The position numbers were made by a program, and so were the translations under genes. A stretch of 25,787 nt of DNA from Dinghuibacter sp035492835 (GTDB lineage Bacteria > Bacteroidota > Bacteroidia > Chitinophagales > Chitinophagaceae): assembly GCF_035492835.1 (NCBI RefSeq), contig NZ_DATJIY010000174.1, positions 1-25,787 on the forward strand. The letters are read 5' to 3'. Numbering within the stretch: the first letter of the stretch is position 1; every line of letters starts with the position of its first letter. Under the pieces are notes generated by a model. It searched no databases. It was given only the letters and a program-made list of their open reading frames with translations, and had not been told where the DNA came from. Shown piece by piece: positions 1 to 7,225 of the stretch.

Positions 1-482
1 AGTCGTTTGAGCACGCCTTTTAGCTCCATGCCGTCATAACCTCCGGGACGCATCAGGGAGTATGCATGTACGAGACCGGAGAGCTCGTCGAAGGCGTACA
101 GCATTTTGTCCATTTTTGTTTGTGGCTCGACGCCGAAGTGGGCGGGGCCATGGGATGCGATGGCGCGGATGATCTCCGGGTCGACGTGCCGGCGTTCGAG
201 CTCTTCGATGATGCGCCGGCAGTGGTCGGCGGGCCATTGGTCCCAGTCGGCGTCGTGGAGGAGGCCGGCCATTTCCCATCGCCACTGGTCTTCGGGGCCG
301 AGGTTTTCGCGCTCGCGCGCCCAAGCACCCATGAGCGCGCCGACCTGTTGCATATGGAGGCGAAGGCGGTCGTTTTTGACCCAATCGTGTAAAAGCGCGT
401 CCGCGTCTTCGCGGGTGAGGACGTTGCCCGCGTCGGCGGGGTCGCCGAAGGATTGGCGGTTGAGGGAAAGAGGGGTGGACAT
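1..482 (-). CDS. HD-domain hydrolase (partial, 3' end beyond window)
   Basis: An open frame begins at the ATG at 482 and reads without a stop to the left window edge, giving about 160 residues. The HD-superfamily metal-binding pattern is visible: H43 (LRLHMQQV), the H76-D77 pair in 'GLLHDADWD', H111 in 'IASHGPAH', and D132 in 'YAFDELSG'. This resembles the predicted HD-superfamily hydrolases of COG2316, which are metal-dependent phosphohydrolases of unknown substrate, probably cytoplasmic. The start lies 9 bases after the mtgA stop on the same strand, so the two are likely cotranscribed. Another frame across the same bases is also open, but its residues are low-complexity S/T/P/R and show no family features. 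The family call is firm; the substrate is unknown. The C-terminus is cut by the window, not by a mutation. Confidence 0.8.
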   Translation of the reverse strand, partial: MSTPLSLNRQSFGDPADAGNVLTREDADALLHDWVKNDRLRLHMQQVGALMGAWARERENLGPEDQWRWEMAGLLHDADWDQWPADHCRRIIEELERRHVDPEIIRAIASHGPAHFGVEPQTKMDKMLYAFDELSGLVHAYSLMRPGGYDGMELKGVLKR

Positions 483-491
483 GGGGGCAAT

Positions 492-1253
492 TTACGGGTT
501 TTGCATGAGCGCCGCGACGTCGTCGTCGTGCTCGAGGGCGGCCATTTGGGCGAGGATCCAGCGCTGGCGGGCGAGGACGTAATGGGAGGGGGCGTCGGCG
601 CGGAAGCGGACGGGATTGGGGAGGCAGGCGGCGATCAGGGCGGCCTCGGAGCGGCTCAGGTTGCGCGCGGATTTATGGAAATACTGGCGGGAGGCGGCCT
701 CGACGCCGTAGACGCCCTGGCCCATCTGGATGACGTTGAGGTAGGTGTTGAGGATGCGCCGCTTGCCCCAGGTCCATTCGATCATCTTGGTAAAATAGAC
801 TTCGAAGCCCTTGCGGATGTAGTTGCGGCCCTGCCAGAGGAAAACGTTCTTGGCGGTTTGCTGGCTGATGGTGCTGGCGCCGTGGACGCGCCCGGGGTGG
901 GTTTGGTTGTATTTTTCGGCTTTCTCTATATTCTTCCAGTCGAAGCCGCCGTGCTCGGGGAACAGCTGGTCCTCGGACGCCATCACGGCCAGACGCATGT
1001 TGGGGGAGATGTTGCCGGCGCCGACATAGTCGCGGTGGAAACCATAGCCGTGGAACCAGCCGGATACCATATCCCCGAATTGGGTGCAGGTGATGGGCGG
1101 GTATATCCATTTCAGGAGGAAGATGTAGATGAATTGCGCGATAAAAAGGATCAGCGCCGCTTTTTTGAGGAAGCGCCATGCACGGGGTACGATGCCTTTC
1201 CAGCGACTCTTTGGCTTTGGTGCGCCGGGAGAGGACTTGGAGGACTGTGTCAT
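492..1253 (-). CDS. mtgA: Monofunctional peptidoglycan glycosyltransferase
   Basis: This is a GT51-family transglycosylase that polymerises lipid II into glycan strands at the outer face of the inner membrane. An N-terminal basic region is followed by one membrane segment (about residues 30-51 from the ATG at 1253). The catalytic glutamate lies in 'AVMASEDQLFPEH' and is followed by 'GGFDW', 'GASTISQQTAKN' and 'RKGFEVYFTKMIE', the conserved GT51 blocks. There is no transpeptidase domain, and the length (253 aa) fits MtgA. An upstream TTG at 1262 is in frame, but it overlaps a TATCTTG -7-like box (1260-1266), so the ATG at 1253 is preferred. The gene is followed after 9 bases by the HD-domain gene. 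Cell-wall synthesis is firm from the family. The link with the HD protein is positional only. Confidence 0.92.
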   Translation of the reverse strand: MTQSSKSSPGAPKPKSRWKGIVPRAWRFLKKAALILFIAQFIYIFLLKWIYPPITCTQFGDMVSGWFHGYGFHRDYVGAGNISPNMRLAVMASEDQLFPEHGGFDWKNIEKAEKYNQTHPGRVHGASTISQQTAKNVFLWQGRNYIRKGFEVYFTKMIEWTWGKRRILNTYLNVIQMGQGVYGVEAASRQYFHKSARNLSRSEAALIAACLPNPVRFRADAPSHYVLARQRWILAQMAALEHDDDVAALMQNP

Positions 1254-1259
1254 CGACAG

Positions 1260-1266
1260 CAAGATA
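1260..1266 (-). promoter_or_regulatory. Putative -7 box of mtgA
   Basis: On the minus strand this reads TATCTTG, one T short of the Bacteroidota -7 consensus TAnnTTTG. It sits 6 bases before the mtgA ATG, and no convincing -33 element is seen. It argues against the upstream TTG start, which lies inside it. Confidence 0.35.
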
Positions 1267-1311
1267 AGGATTTATCGTGGGTTCGTGCGGATCACCCGGT
1301 GGCGTGGGGGG

Positions 1312-1938
1312 CTAGTCCTTTATGGGTGGGGCCACCGACTTCATGGGCGTTTTCGGCAGGGGTGGCGGGGGGGCTCCGCCGGGAGTGGCGAAGCCGTAGT
1401 ACTCCAAATGATAGCGGCGACCGAGCCGGTAGCGCTTGGTTTGGAGGGTGAGCAGCCAGGCGCCGAGGCCGGCGAGACCGAGGCTGGTGAGCGCGCTGCC
1501 GCTGGTGAACCAGTCTTTGGCGGGTTGGTGGAGGTACGCGCCATTTATCAGCTCGAGGACCTGGAGGACCACGGCGGCGGAGATGAGGATGGTGCCGTCG
1601 GCTTCATAGTTGAGACCGGTACGGGTGCGGAGGATGTATTTGATGTCGGATAACGCATACGGTATGGGGATGGCGCCGACGGTATCCCAGGTGGGCAGAC
1701 CCCAGTAGTTGACGCCGCGGCGGATGTCATAGAAACGCAGGTATACCGAATCGGGTGACCCCCCGGCGATGACGCCGGTGATGCGTTGGCCTTCCTGATT
1801 GACGAAGGTGATGCCGCGGTAAGTGTAGTAGCGTTGGAGGACCGTGTTGTGGCGTTTGAGGACGAGGGCGCCGTTGATCTGCGCGTGCGTGGCAGCGGCG
1901 AGGGTTAAAAAGGTTGCTAGCAGAAAGAGGGGCCTCAT
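1312..1938 (-). CDS. Secreted/membrane hypothetical protein
   Basis: I do not recognise this 208-aa protein. It has a clear signal peptide (residues 1-19, with likely cleavage after 'ATHA' before Q20). A soluble stretch with a 'YYTYRGITFVNQEGQRITG' segment (about 37-55) resembles the small beta-rich folds seen in Bacteroidota envelope proteins. Two hydrophobic segments follow at about 115-133 and 147-165, then a proline-rich basic tail ending in 'PPIKD'. The topology suggests a protein exported across the inner membrane and anchored by the later segments. It has its own upstream -7-like box and ends 58 bases before the mtgA start on the same strand, so it may be transcribed into mtgA. Codon pattern and the signal peptide support it as a real gene; no function is assigned. 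Confidence 0.72.
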   Translation of the reverse strand: MRPLFLLATFLTLAAATHAQINGALVLKRHNTVLQRYYTYRGITFVNQEGQRITGVIAGGSPDSVYLRFYDIRRGVNYWGLPTWDTVGAIPIPYALSDIKYILRTRTGLNYEADGTILISAAVVLQVLELINGAYLHQPAKDWFTSGSALTSLGLAGLGAWLLTLQTKRYRLGRRYHLEYYGFATPGGAPPPPLPKTPMKSVAPPIKD

Positions 1939-1944
1939 GGTAGG

Positions 1945-1952
1945 TAAATGTA
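1945..1952 (-). promoter_or_regulatory. Putative -7 box of the secreted hypothetical gene
   Basis: The minus strand reads TACATTTA, seven of eight positions matching TAnnTTTG, 6 bases before the ATG at 1938. No clear -33 element is seen. Confidence 0.3.
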
Positions 1953-1976
1953 AGGTACGAGGCTGGTAAAACTTTG

Positions 1977-2621
1977 TTAAAGGGGGGGCCGCCCGGCTGG
2001 GTGCAGGAACAGGATGCCATACAGTAGCACGAGCCCAAACCCCACCAGGATAAGCCCGGATATTCGGTTGATGAGGTGGATATTATGGACGGTGAGACGG
2101 GTGCGGATGCGGTTGGCGAGGAAGACCTTGGCAAGGTCGGAGGCCAGCACCATGCCGAGACAGGTGGAGAAGATGATGATCTTTTCGGTGAGCGTCATGG
2201 TGGCGAAGGCGGTGGCCCAGGTGAACCAGAAGAGGATGACGGCGGGGTTGAGACAGTTCATGAAGAAGCCCGACAGGAAAATGCGGACATAGTCGCGTTT
2301 GCGGAAGATCGCCAGCTGGACGGTTTCGTCTTCCGTTTTTATTTTTTTAAAAAACAGGAAGTAGACCCCCATGGCGATCAACAGACAGGAGCCGGCGACG
2401 CCGAGCTCGCTGGCGTAGCGCTTGATGGAATCGAAAATTTCGGTGAAGGCGTTCCCGAGGACCACCAGGGTGATGTCGCTGGCCGATACGCCGAGGACGA
2501 AGGCGATGCCGCCTTTGTGTCCGTTGTTCAGGCTTTGTTTGATGATGGAAAAAAGCACGGGGCCCACCGAAATGATCAACAGCAGGCCCAGCAGCAATCC
2601 TTTCCACAAAGCTCCGATCAT
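1977..2621 (-). CDS. LysE/RhtB-family exporter
   Basis: This 214-aa integral membrane protein has about six hydrophobic segments and the LysE-family opening 'GLLLGLLLIISVGPVLFSII', with the glycine-proline of the first helix. 'FFMNCLNPAVILFWF' is the conserved NP motif of the family. LysE/RhtB proteins export amino acids or related small molecules across the inner membrane. The start was placed at the ATG at 2621 rather than one nine codons upstream, because ATG (2621-2619) overlaps the TGA (2620-2618) of the preceding GH3 gene as ATGA, the signature of translational coupling. The short N-terminus also fits the family. The substrate cannot be read from sequence. Coupling to an amino-acid-conjugating enzyme suggests an amino acid or an acyl-amino acid, which is inference. 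Confidence 0.85.
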   Translation of the reverse strand: MIGALWKGLLLGLLLIISVGPVLFSIIKQSLNNGHKGGIAFVLGVSASDITLVVLGNAFTEIFDSIKRYASELGVAGSCLLIAMGVYFLFFKKIKTEDETVQLAIFRKRDYVRIFLSGFFMNCLNPAVILFWFTWATAFATMTLTEKIIIFSTCLGMVLASDLAKVFLANRIRTRLTVHNIHLINRISGLILVGFGLVLLYGILFLHPAGRPPL

Positions 2622-4141
2622 GCGCCCGTTTTTAGGAATTCCCGCCACTCCTGGAGCAGCTTGCCCTTCAGGACGCGGGGGAATTTGTGCTGCCCGCCGA
2701 CCTTGCCTTTGTGCTTCAGGAACTCCATGAATTTACCTTCCGGGAGGACGTCCAGGAAGACATCTTTCAGGGCGCTGTCGCGTTCCACGGCGTAGTCGTC
2801 GTTCAGATCCTTTAGGGTTTCGTCGATGCGGCGGCACAACAGGGCCTTATCCACGTGCTCGTCGCAGGCGACGTACCAATGATGTGCAAAGAAGGAGCCG
2901 TGCGGTTCTCCAGCCACGGTATATTCCGGGATGGACAAATTGAGCTCCTTGGCGACGAGGTTGACGGCCTTGTTCATATTGTCCACGCTCAGGTGTTCCC
3001 CGACGAGGCTCAGGAAGTGCTTGGTCCGGCCCGTGATGACGATCTCAGCCCGCTGCTTGTCCAGGAAACGAACGGTGTCGCCGATCAGGTATCTCCAGGT
3101 CCCGGCGTTGGTAGAGAGCAGGATGGCGTAGTCCTTGCCTTCCTCGACCTCGCTCAGGAGCAGCACCCGGGCGCCGGGGACCATATTACCGTCGCTGTCG
3201 AAATTCTGGTCGTCAAAGGGAACGAATTCGAAAAATATGTTGTTCCCCGTGACCAGCCTCATTCCTTTGTTGTATTGCTTGTCCTGGTAGGCGATAAAGC
3301 CTTCGGAGGCCAGGTAGGTCTCGATATAGGTCAGCGGCTTGGCCAGCAGACGCTCGAAGCCTTTTTTATAAGGCTCGAAGGCCACGCCCCCGTGTACGAA
3401 GAAGGCCAGGTTCGGCCAGACGTCGTGGATCGATTTGAGGTTGTACCGCTCGATGATTTTCTCCATGACCATCTGTATCCAGGCGGGCACGCCCACCACG
3501 AAGCCGATGTCCCAGTTGGGCGCCTCCTCCACGATCTTATCGAGCTTCAGGTTCCAGTCCTTCGTCTTGGAAATGACCTTCCCCGGTTTGTAGAAGGGTT
3601 GAAACCAAAAGGGGACCTTGGTGGCGGAGATGCCGCTCAGGTCGCCGGCGTAGTACGTCGGCCCCTTCTGGAGGTCTGTCGTGCCGCCGAGCATCAGCCA
3701 GCCCTTGCCGATGGATTTGACCGGGATGTCCTGGTAGCCCGTCAGGGTGAGGAAGTGACGGACCATCGTCGTCTTGTTGGAGCGGATGATGTCCTTGGTG
3801 ATGGGTATGTATTTGCTGGCGGCTTCGCTGGTCCCGCTGGAAAGGGCGAAATACTTGATGACCCCCGGCCAGCAGATGTCCGGCTTGCCTTCGAGGGTCT
3901 TATGCCACCATTCTTCGTATATCTTGTTGTAGTTGTATGTGGGTACGAATTCCTGGAATTTGCGGGTTGGGTTCTTTTCGAGCAGCAGCTCGTCGAACCG
4001 ATACTTTTGCCCGAATTCGGTGAAACGCGCCTTCTTCAATAGTTTTTTCAGCACCCTTACCTGCTGGCGTTTGGGGGAATACGTAGTGATCTTAAGCGCC
4101 TTCGTTAGATTTTTGGGTAATTTGAACTCCAATAAGGCCAT
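2618..4141 (-). CDS. GH3-family acyl-acid amido synthetase
   Basis: This 507-aa adenylating enzyme belongs to the GH3 family, named for plant auxin-responsive proteins that join amino acids to acyl acids such as indole-acetate or jasmonate. Visible motifs are the ATP-binding loop 'SSGTSEAASKYIP' (101-113), 'YLASEGFIA' (about 275-283), 'YLIGDTVRF' (351-359) and 'ITGRTKHFLSLVGEHLS' (369-385), followed by the small C-terminal domain. The reaction is expected to be acyl adenylation followed by amide formation in the cytoplasm; the acid and the amino acid are unknown in bacteria of this group. It heads a two-gene unit with the LysE-family exporter (ATGA overlap) and has its own -7 box at 4171-4178. 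Length is close to that of bacterial homologues (about 500 aa). The family is certain and the substrate open. Confidence 0.9.
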   Translation of the reverse strand: MALLEFKLPKNLTKALKITTYSPKRQQVRVLKKLLKKARFTEFGQKYRFDELLLEKNPTRKFQEFVPTYNYNKIYEEWWHKTLEGKPDICWPGVIKYFALSSGTSEAASKYIPITKDIIRSNKTTMVRHFLTLTGYQDIPVKSIGKGWLMLGGTTDLQKGPTYYAGDLSGISATKVPFWFQPFYKPGKVISKTKDWNLKLDKIVEEAPNWDIGFVVGVPAWIQMVMEKIIERYNLKSIHDVWPNLAFFVHGGVAFEPYKKGFERLLAKPLTYIETYLASEGFIAYQDKQYNKGMRLVTGNNIFFEFVPFDDQNFDSDGNMVPGARVLLLSEVEEGKDYAILLSTNAGTWRYLIGDTVRFLDKQRAEIVITGRTKHFLSLVGEHLSVDNMNKAVNLVAKELNLSIPEYTVAGEPHGSFFAHHWYVACDEHVDKALLCRRIDETLKDLNDDYAVERDSALKDVFLDVLPEGKFMEFLKHKGKVGGQHKFPRVLKGKLLQEWREFLKTGA

Positions 4142-4170
4142 CCGTTGTCTTCGTTAATTGTTTTGTGGTA

Positions 4171-4178
4171 CAAACGTA
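4171..4178 (-). promoter_or_regulatory. -7 box of the GH3-LysE unit
   Basis: The minus strand reads TACGTTTG, an exact TAnnTTTG match, 29 bases before the GH3 ATG and immediately after the stop codon of the glycosyltransferase gene. It implies that GH3-LysE starts its own transcript. No clear -33 TTG is visible. Confidence 0.5.
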
Positions 4179-4180
4179 CG

Positions 4181-5371
4181 CTATTTCCGCCGGAACGGTA
4201 CGGGCCATTCCTTCCCGGGGCCGATGATACTATCGCTTTGCATATAGTGGAAGAAGCCCGGCGGTCCGTCCTCCGTCCGGCCGAACCATTCGATGACGCG
4301 TGAAAAGGTCAACCCTCCCAGGCAGAACAGCACCGGCAAGCCGCCCGTAAAACTTTGGTGGTGGCGGATCGTCGAAACCGGTTGGACGTCGGTGTCGATC
4401 GTCCTGATGTAGAGCTCCCCGCCCACTTCGTATTCCTTTAAAAAGGCCTTGGTATCAGCGCCGCTGCCGACGACGAGGAATTGGTGCTTCCGCGCGGTCT
4501 GGGGCGTGAAGTGCCGCGGCTTGGGGGGTCTCAAACGGGCCTTTAGCTTTTGCACACGGATACCGGTTTGTATGAGGCCGCGGTAGAGGGCGCCCCAGGG
4601 TCCCCTGTAGTATTTCCGCACGAACAAGGTCATCGCGCCATAGAAGTGGTCCAGGTAAGCGCCTTCTTCCTTATCGGTGCTTTGCCCCTTGAAATGGATG
4701 ATCGTGGTTTCGGGAAAATAATAGTTGTTCCGGCCCGTCTGCCGGATGCGGTAGCTGAGGTCTATGTCTTCCCCGAACATAAAAAAACGCTCGTCGAAGC
4801 CGCCGGTTTCGTCGAGGACCTGTCTGGGGATCATCATGAAAGCGCCGGCCAGCACGGGTACCGGGTTGGTTTGGCGCTCGGGCAGGTGACCCATGTAATA
4901 CCTCGCGTATCGCTGGCTTTTGGGATACCGGTCCGCCAGACCCATCATCTTGTACAGGGAGGCGCTTACGCCCGGCATGCCTCTTTTGGATTCCGGCAAA
5001 AAGGTGCCGAAGCCATTGACCATCCGCACGCCCAGCGCGCCCGCGTCCGGCTGGCGCTCCAGGAAGGCCACGCATTTTTCAAGACCGTCTTCTTCCAGGA
5101 GGGTGTCCGGGTTGAGGAACAGTACGTATTTGCCCCGGACTTCCGCCAGTGCACGGTTATTGGCCCGGGCAAAACCCAGGTTTTCTTCGAGCGCCATCAG
5201 GCGGACCCATGGAAAGGCGCCGGGCAGCCAGGCGGCGGTGCCGTCGATGGACGCGTTGTCTACCACCCACACCTCCGCAGCCACGGAACGCGTCGCCCGC
5301 TCAAGGGAACGAAGACACTGTTCCAGGTAAGCCTTTACATTGTAGCTGACAATTATGACCGAAAGCTCCAT
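4181..5371 (-). CDS. GT2-family glycosyltransferase with C-terminal extension
   Basis: This 396-aa protein opens with a GT-A fold: 'MELSVIIVSYN', 'VVDNASIDGT' and 'ENLGFARANN'. The metal/nucleotide motif 'FLNPDT' is at 85-90 and the acceptor-side motif 'GGFDERFFMFGEDIDLSYR' at 190-208. It resembles the WcaE/rhamnosyltransferase-like group that builds envelope polysaccharides, and is cytoplasmic or membrane-associated. Residues about 296-390 form an extra Rossmann-like domain ('KHQFLVVGSG', 'VLFCLGGLTFSRVI', 'SDSIIGPG') that I recall as a frequent tail of Bacteroidota GT2 proteins. The ATG at 5371 was preferred over an upstream TTG at 5380, because the TTG lies inside the exact -7 box at 5378-5385. 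The gene is divergent from the inositol-phosphatase operon. Sugar donor and acceptor are unknown. Confidence 0.88.
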   Translation of the reverse strand: MELSVIIVSYNVKAYLEQCLRSLERATRSVAAEVWVVDNASIDGTAAWLPGAFPWVRLMALEENLGFARANNRALAEVRGKYVLFLNPDTLLEEDGLEKCVAFLERQPDAGALGVRMVNGFGTFLPESKRGMPGVSASLYKMMGLADRYPKSQRYARYYMGHLPERQTNPVPVLAGAFMMIPRQVLDETGGFDERFFMFGEDIDLSYRIRQTGRNNYYFPETTIIHFKGQSTDKEEGAYLDHFYGAMTLFVRKYYRGPWGALYRGLIQTGIRVQKLKARLRPPKPRHFTPQTARKHQFLVVGSGADTKAFLKEYEVGGELYIRTIDTDVQPVSTIRHHQSFTGGLPVLFCLGGLTFSRVIEWFGRTEDGPPGFFHYMQSDSIIGPGKEWPVPFRRK

Positions 5372-5377
5372 GCAAGG

Positions 5378-5385
5378 CAAACATA
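5378..5385 (-). promoter_or_regulatory. -7 box of the GT2 gene
   Basis: The minus strand reads TATGTTTG (exact TAnnTTTG), 6 bases before the ATG at 5371. It excludes the in-frame TTG at 5380 as a start and predicts a leaderless or nearly leaderless mRNA. Confidence 0.5.
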
Positions 5386-5397
5386 AGAATTCAGCCG

Positions 5398-5405
5398 TAT
5401 ATTTG
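5398..5405 (+). promoter_or_regulatory. -7 box of the IMPase-thiL-S41 operon
   Basis: The plus strand reads TATATTTG (exact TAnnTTTG), only 4 bases before the ATG at 5410. It is divergent from the GT2 box, with 12 bases between the two. No -33 element is evident. Confidence 0.5.
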
Positions 5406-5409
5406 TTGT

Positions 5410-6189
5410 ATGTTTAAAGCGACACTTCTTAAGGCTACAGAGGCAGGCTCGGGCATATTACGTCACTATTTCAACGGTACCTTCGAGGTTTCCCACAAAT
5501 CGGATATCAACGATCTGGTTACACAGGCCGACAAAGAATCGGAGGCGGCCATCGTGGCGGTGATACGCGAGGCTTTCCCGGACCACTATATCCTCAGCGA
5601 AGAAGTCGGCGCCCTGCCCGGGGATACGTCGCATAAGTGGGTCATCGACCCCATCGACGGGACGGTGAACTTTGCCAATGGAATCCCGTTGTGCTGCGTC
5701 AGCATAGGCCTGGAAAAGGACGGACAGATGATCCTGGGCGCCGTGTACAATCCTTTCATGAACGAATTCTTTTTTGCGGAACGGGGCCAGGGCGCGACCC
5801 TCAACGACAAGCGAATCCAGGTAAGCGCGCAGACGGAGGTCCGGCGGAGCTGTATCGTAACGGGCTTCCCCTACACCTACCTCGATACCCCGAACGGACC
5901 CTTGCAGGTTTTCGAGCGCTTCCTTCGAAAGGGCGTCCCCTTGCGGAGGCTCGGCTCCGCCGCCATAGACTTGTGCTGGACTGCGGCGGGGCGTTTTGAC
6001 GGCTTTTACGAGCACCGGTTGCAACCCTGGGACAGCGCGGCCGGTTACCTCATCGTAGAGGAAGCGGGTGGGAAGGTGACCAACTTCAAAGGAGAGCCCT
6101 ATTCACCCTATGAGCACGGCATTGTCGCCACCAACGGCCGCATACACGCGGAGATGCTGGAATGGGTAAACGGTAAAAACCAGAGCTAA
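5410..6189 (+). CDS. Inositol monophosphatase family protein
   Basis: This 259-aa Mg-dependent sugar/polyol phosphatase is of the SuhB/CysQ type. Metal ligands are in place: E64-E65 in 'LSEEVG', D80 and D83 in 'WVIDPIDGTVNF' (77-88), and D208 in 'WDSAAGYLIVEEAGG' (207-221). Length is typical (about 260 aa). The family dephosphorylates inositol monophosphates or related compounds in the cytoplasm. In SuhB a role in rRNA transcription is also known, but nothing here shows which role applies. The gene heads an operon: its TAA (6187-6189) overlaps the thiL ATG by one base (TAATG), so translation is probably coupled. The start ATG lies 4 bases after an exact -7 box. The substrate could also be 3'-phosphoadenosine phosphate or histidinol phosphate; sequence alone does not decide. 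Confidence 0.9.
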   Translation: MFKATLLKATEAGSGILRHYFNGTFEVSHKSDINDLVTQADKESEAAIVAVIREAFPDHYILSEEVGALPGDTSHKWVIDPIDGTVNFANGIPLCCVSIGLEKDGQMILGAVYNPFMNEFFFAERGQGATLNDKRIQVSAQTEVRRSCIVTGFPYTYLDTPNGPLQVFERFLRKGVPLRRLGSAAIDLCWTAAGRFDGFYEHRLQPWDSAAGYLIVEEAGGKVTNFKGEPYSPYEHGIVATNGRIHAEMLEWVNGKNQS

Positions 6190-7217
6190 TGGCGGATACA
6201 CGAACCGAAATAGAAGACCTGGGAGAGTTCGGCTTGATCGAGCATCTCACGCGGAATATCGAGTTTCAGAACGCCTCGACTATCCTGGGGGTGGGTGACG
6301 ACGCCGCGGTGCTCGACCACTTCGGCAAGGAAACCGTCGTTACGACCGACCTGCTCGTGGAGGGCATCCATTTTGACCTTGCCTATACGCCCCTGAGGCA
6401 CCTTGGCTATAAAAGCATCGTGGTCAACCTGAGTGACGTGTACGCTATGTACGCCACGCCCACGCAGGTAACCTTCAGCCTGGCGTTCAGCAACCGGTTT
6501 TCGCTGGAGGCCATCGACGAGTTGTACGAAGGCGTGTACGCCGCGTGCAGCCGTTATGGCGTTGACCTTGTCGGCGGTGACACCAGCGCCTCGCAAAAGG
6601 GGTTGCTGATCAGCGTTACCGCCATCGGGGAAGTGGAACCGGGGAAATACGTGACCCGGACCGGCGCCGCCAAGGGCGACCTGATCTGCGTGAGCGGAGA
6701 CCTGGGCGGGGCCTTCCTGGGGCTGACGCTTTTAGAGCGGGAAAAAAAGATATTCATGGAATCTCCGGGCGTACAGCCCGACCTGGAAGGCCAGACCTAT
6801 ATCGTCGGCCGGCTGTTGAAACCCGAAGCCCGGCGGGACATCATCGATTTCCTGCGGGAGCAGGACATCCGTCCCACGTCCATGATGGATATCTCGGACG
6901 GTCTCTCCAGCGAGCTGCTGCACATCTGCAAAGGCAGCCGCGTGGGTTGCATCATATACGAGGAGAAACTGCCGATCGCCGGGGATACCCGGCAGTTTGC
7001 ATTTAAATTGGAGCTGGATCCCACCGCGTGCGCGCTGAGCGGGGGCGAGGACTATGAATTGTTATTTACCGTACCGCAATCGGACTATGATAAGATCGTA
7101 TTGAGCGAACAGATCAGCGTAATCGGTTATGTGACCGAAGCATCGGAAGGGTCGAACATCATTACCAGGGGAGGCAATAGGTATCCGATTACCGCACAGG
7201 GCTGGAAAGCGTTTTAA
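6189..7217 (+). CDS. thiL: Thiamine-phosphate kinase
   Basis: ThiL phosphorylates thiamine monophosphate to thiamine pyrophosphate with ATP, the last step of thiamine cofactor synthesis, in the cytoplasm. The 342-aa protein shows the AIRS/PurM-like motifs in order: 'GVGDDAAV' (34-41), D54 and 'EGIHF' (58-62), 'NLSDVYAM' (80-87), 'VGGDTSAS' (128-135), 'MDISDGL' (233-239) and 'SGGEDYELLF' (284-293). These are the Mg/ATP and substrate-binding aspartates of the family. Length is typical. It overlaps the stop of the preceding phosphatase by one base and is followed 8 bases later by the S41 protease gene. No other thi gene and no TPP riboswitch-like structure was noticed nearby, so expression probably follows the operon promoter at 5398. 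Confidence 0.94.
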   Translation: MADTRTEIEDLGEFGLIEHLTRNIEFQNASTILGVGDDAAVLDHFGKETVVTTDLLVEGIHFDLAYTPLRHLGYKSIVVNLSDVYAMYATPTQVTFSLAFSNRFSLEAIDELYEGVYAACSRYGVDLVGGDTSASQKGLLISVTAIGEVEPGKYVTRTGAAKGDLICVSGDLGGAFLGLTLLEREKKIFMESPGVQPDLEGQTYIVGRLLKPEARRDIIDFLREQDIRPTSMMDISDGLSSELLHICKGSRVGCIIYEEKLPIAGDTRQFAFKLELDPTACALSGGEDYELLFTVPQSDYDKIVLSEQISVIGYVTEASEGSNIITRGGNRYPITAQGWKAF

Positions 7218-7225
7218 TCAACATT

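Noticed and set aside
53..490. 145-codon minus-strand frame over the partial HD gene
   Set aside because: Its residues are low-complexity S/T/P/R. The neighbouring frame encodes the HD motifs and has normal composition.
453..1451. 332-codon plus-strand open frame across mtgA and the secreted hypothetical gene
   Set aside because: It is antisense to genes with clear family motifs or a signal peptide. Its G/A/D/E/V-rich product has no recognisable domain and is a by-product of GC-rich codon use.
2855..4042. 395-codon plus-strand open frame opposite the GH3 gene
   Set aside because: It is a valine/aspartate-rich shadow of the GH3 frame without motifs.
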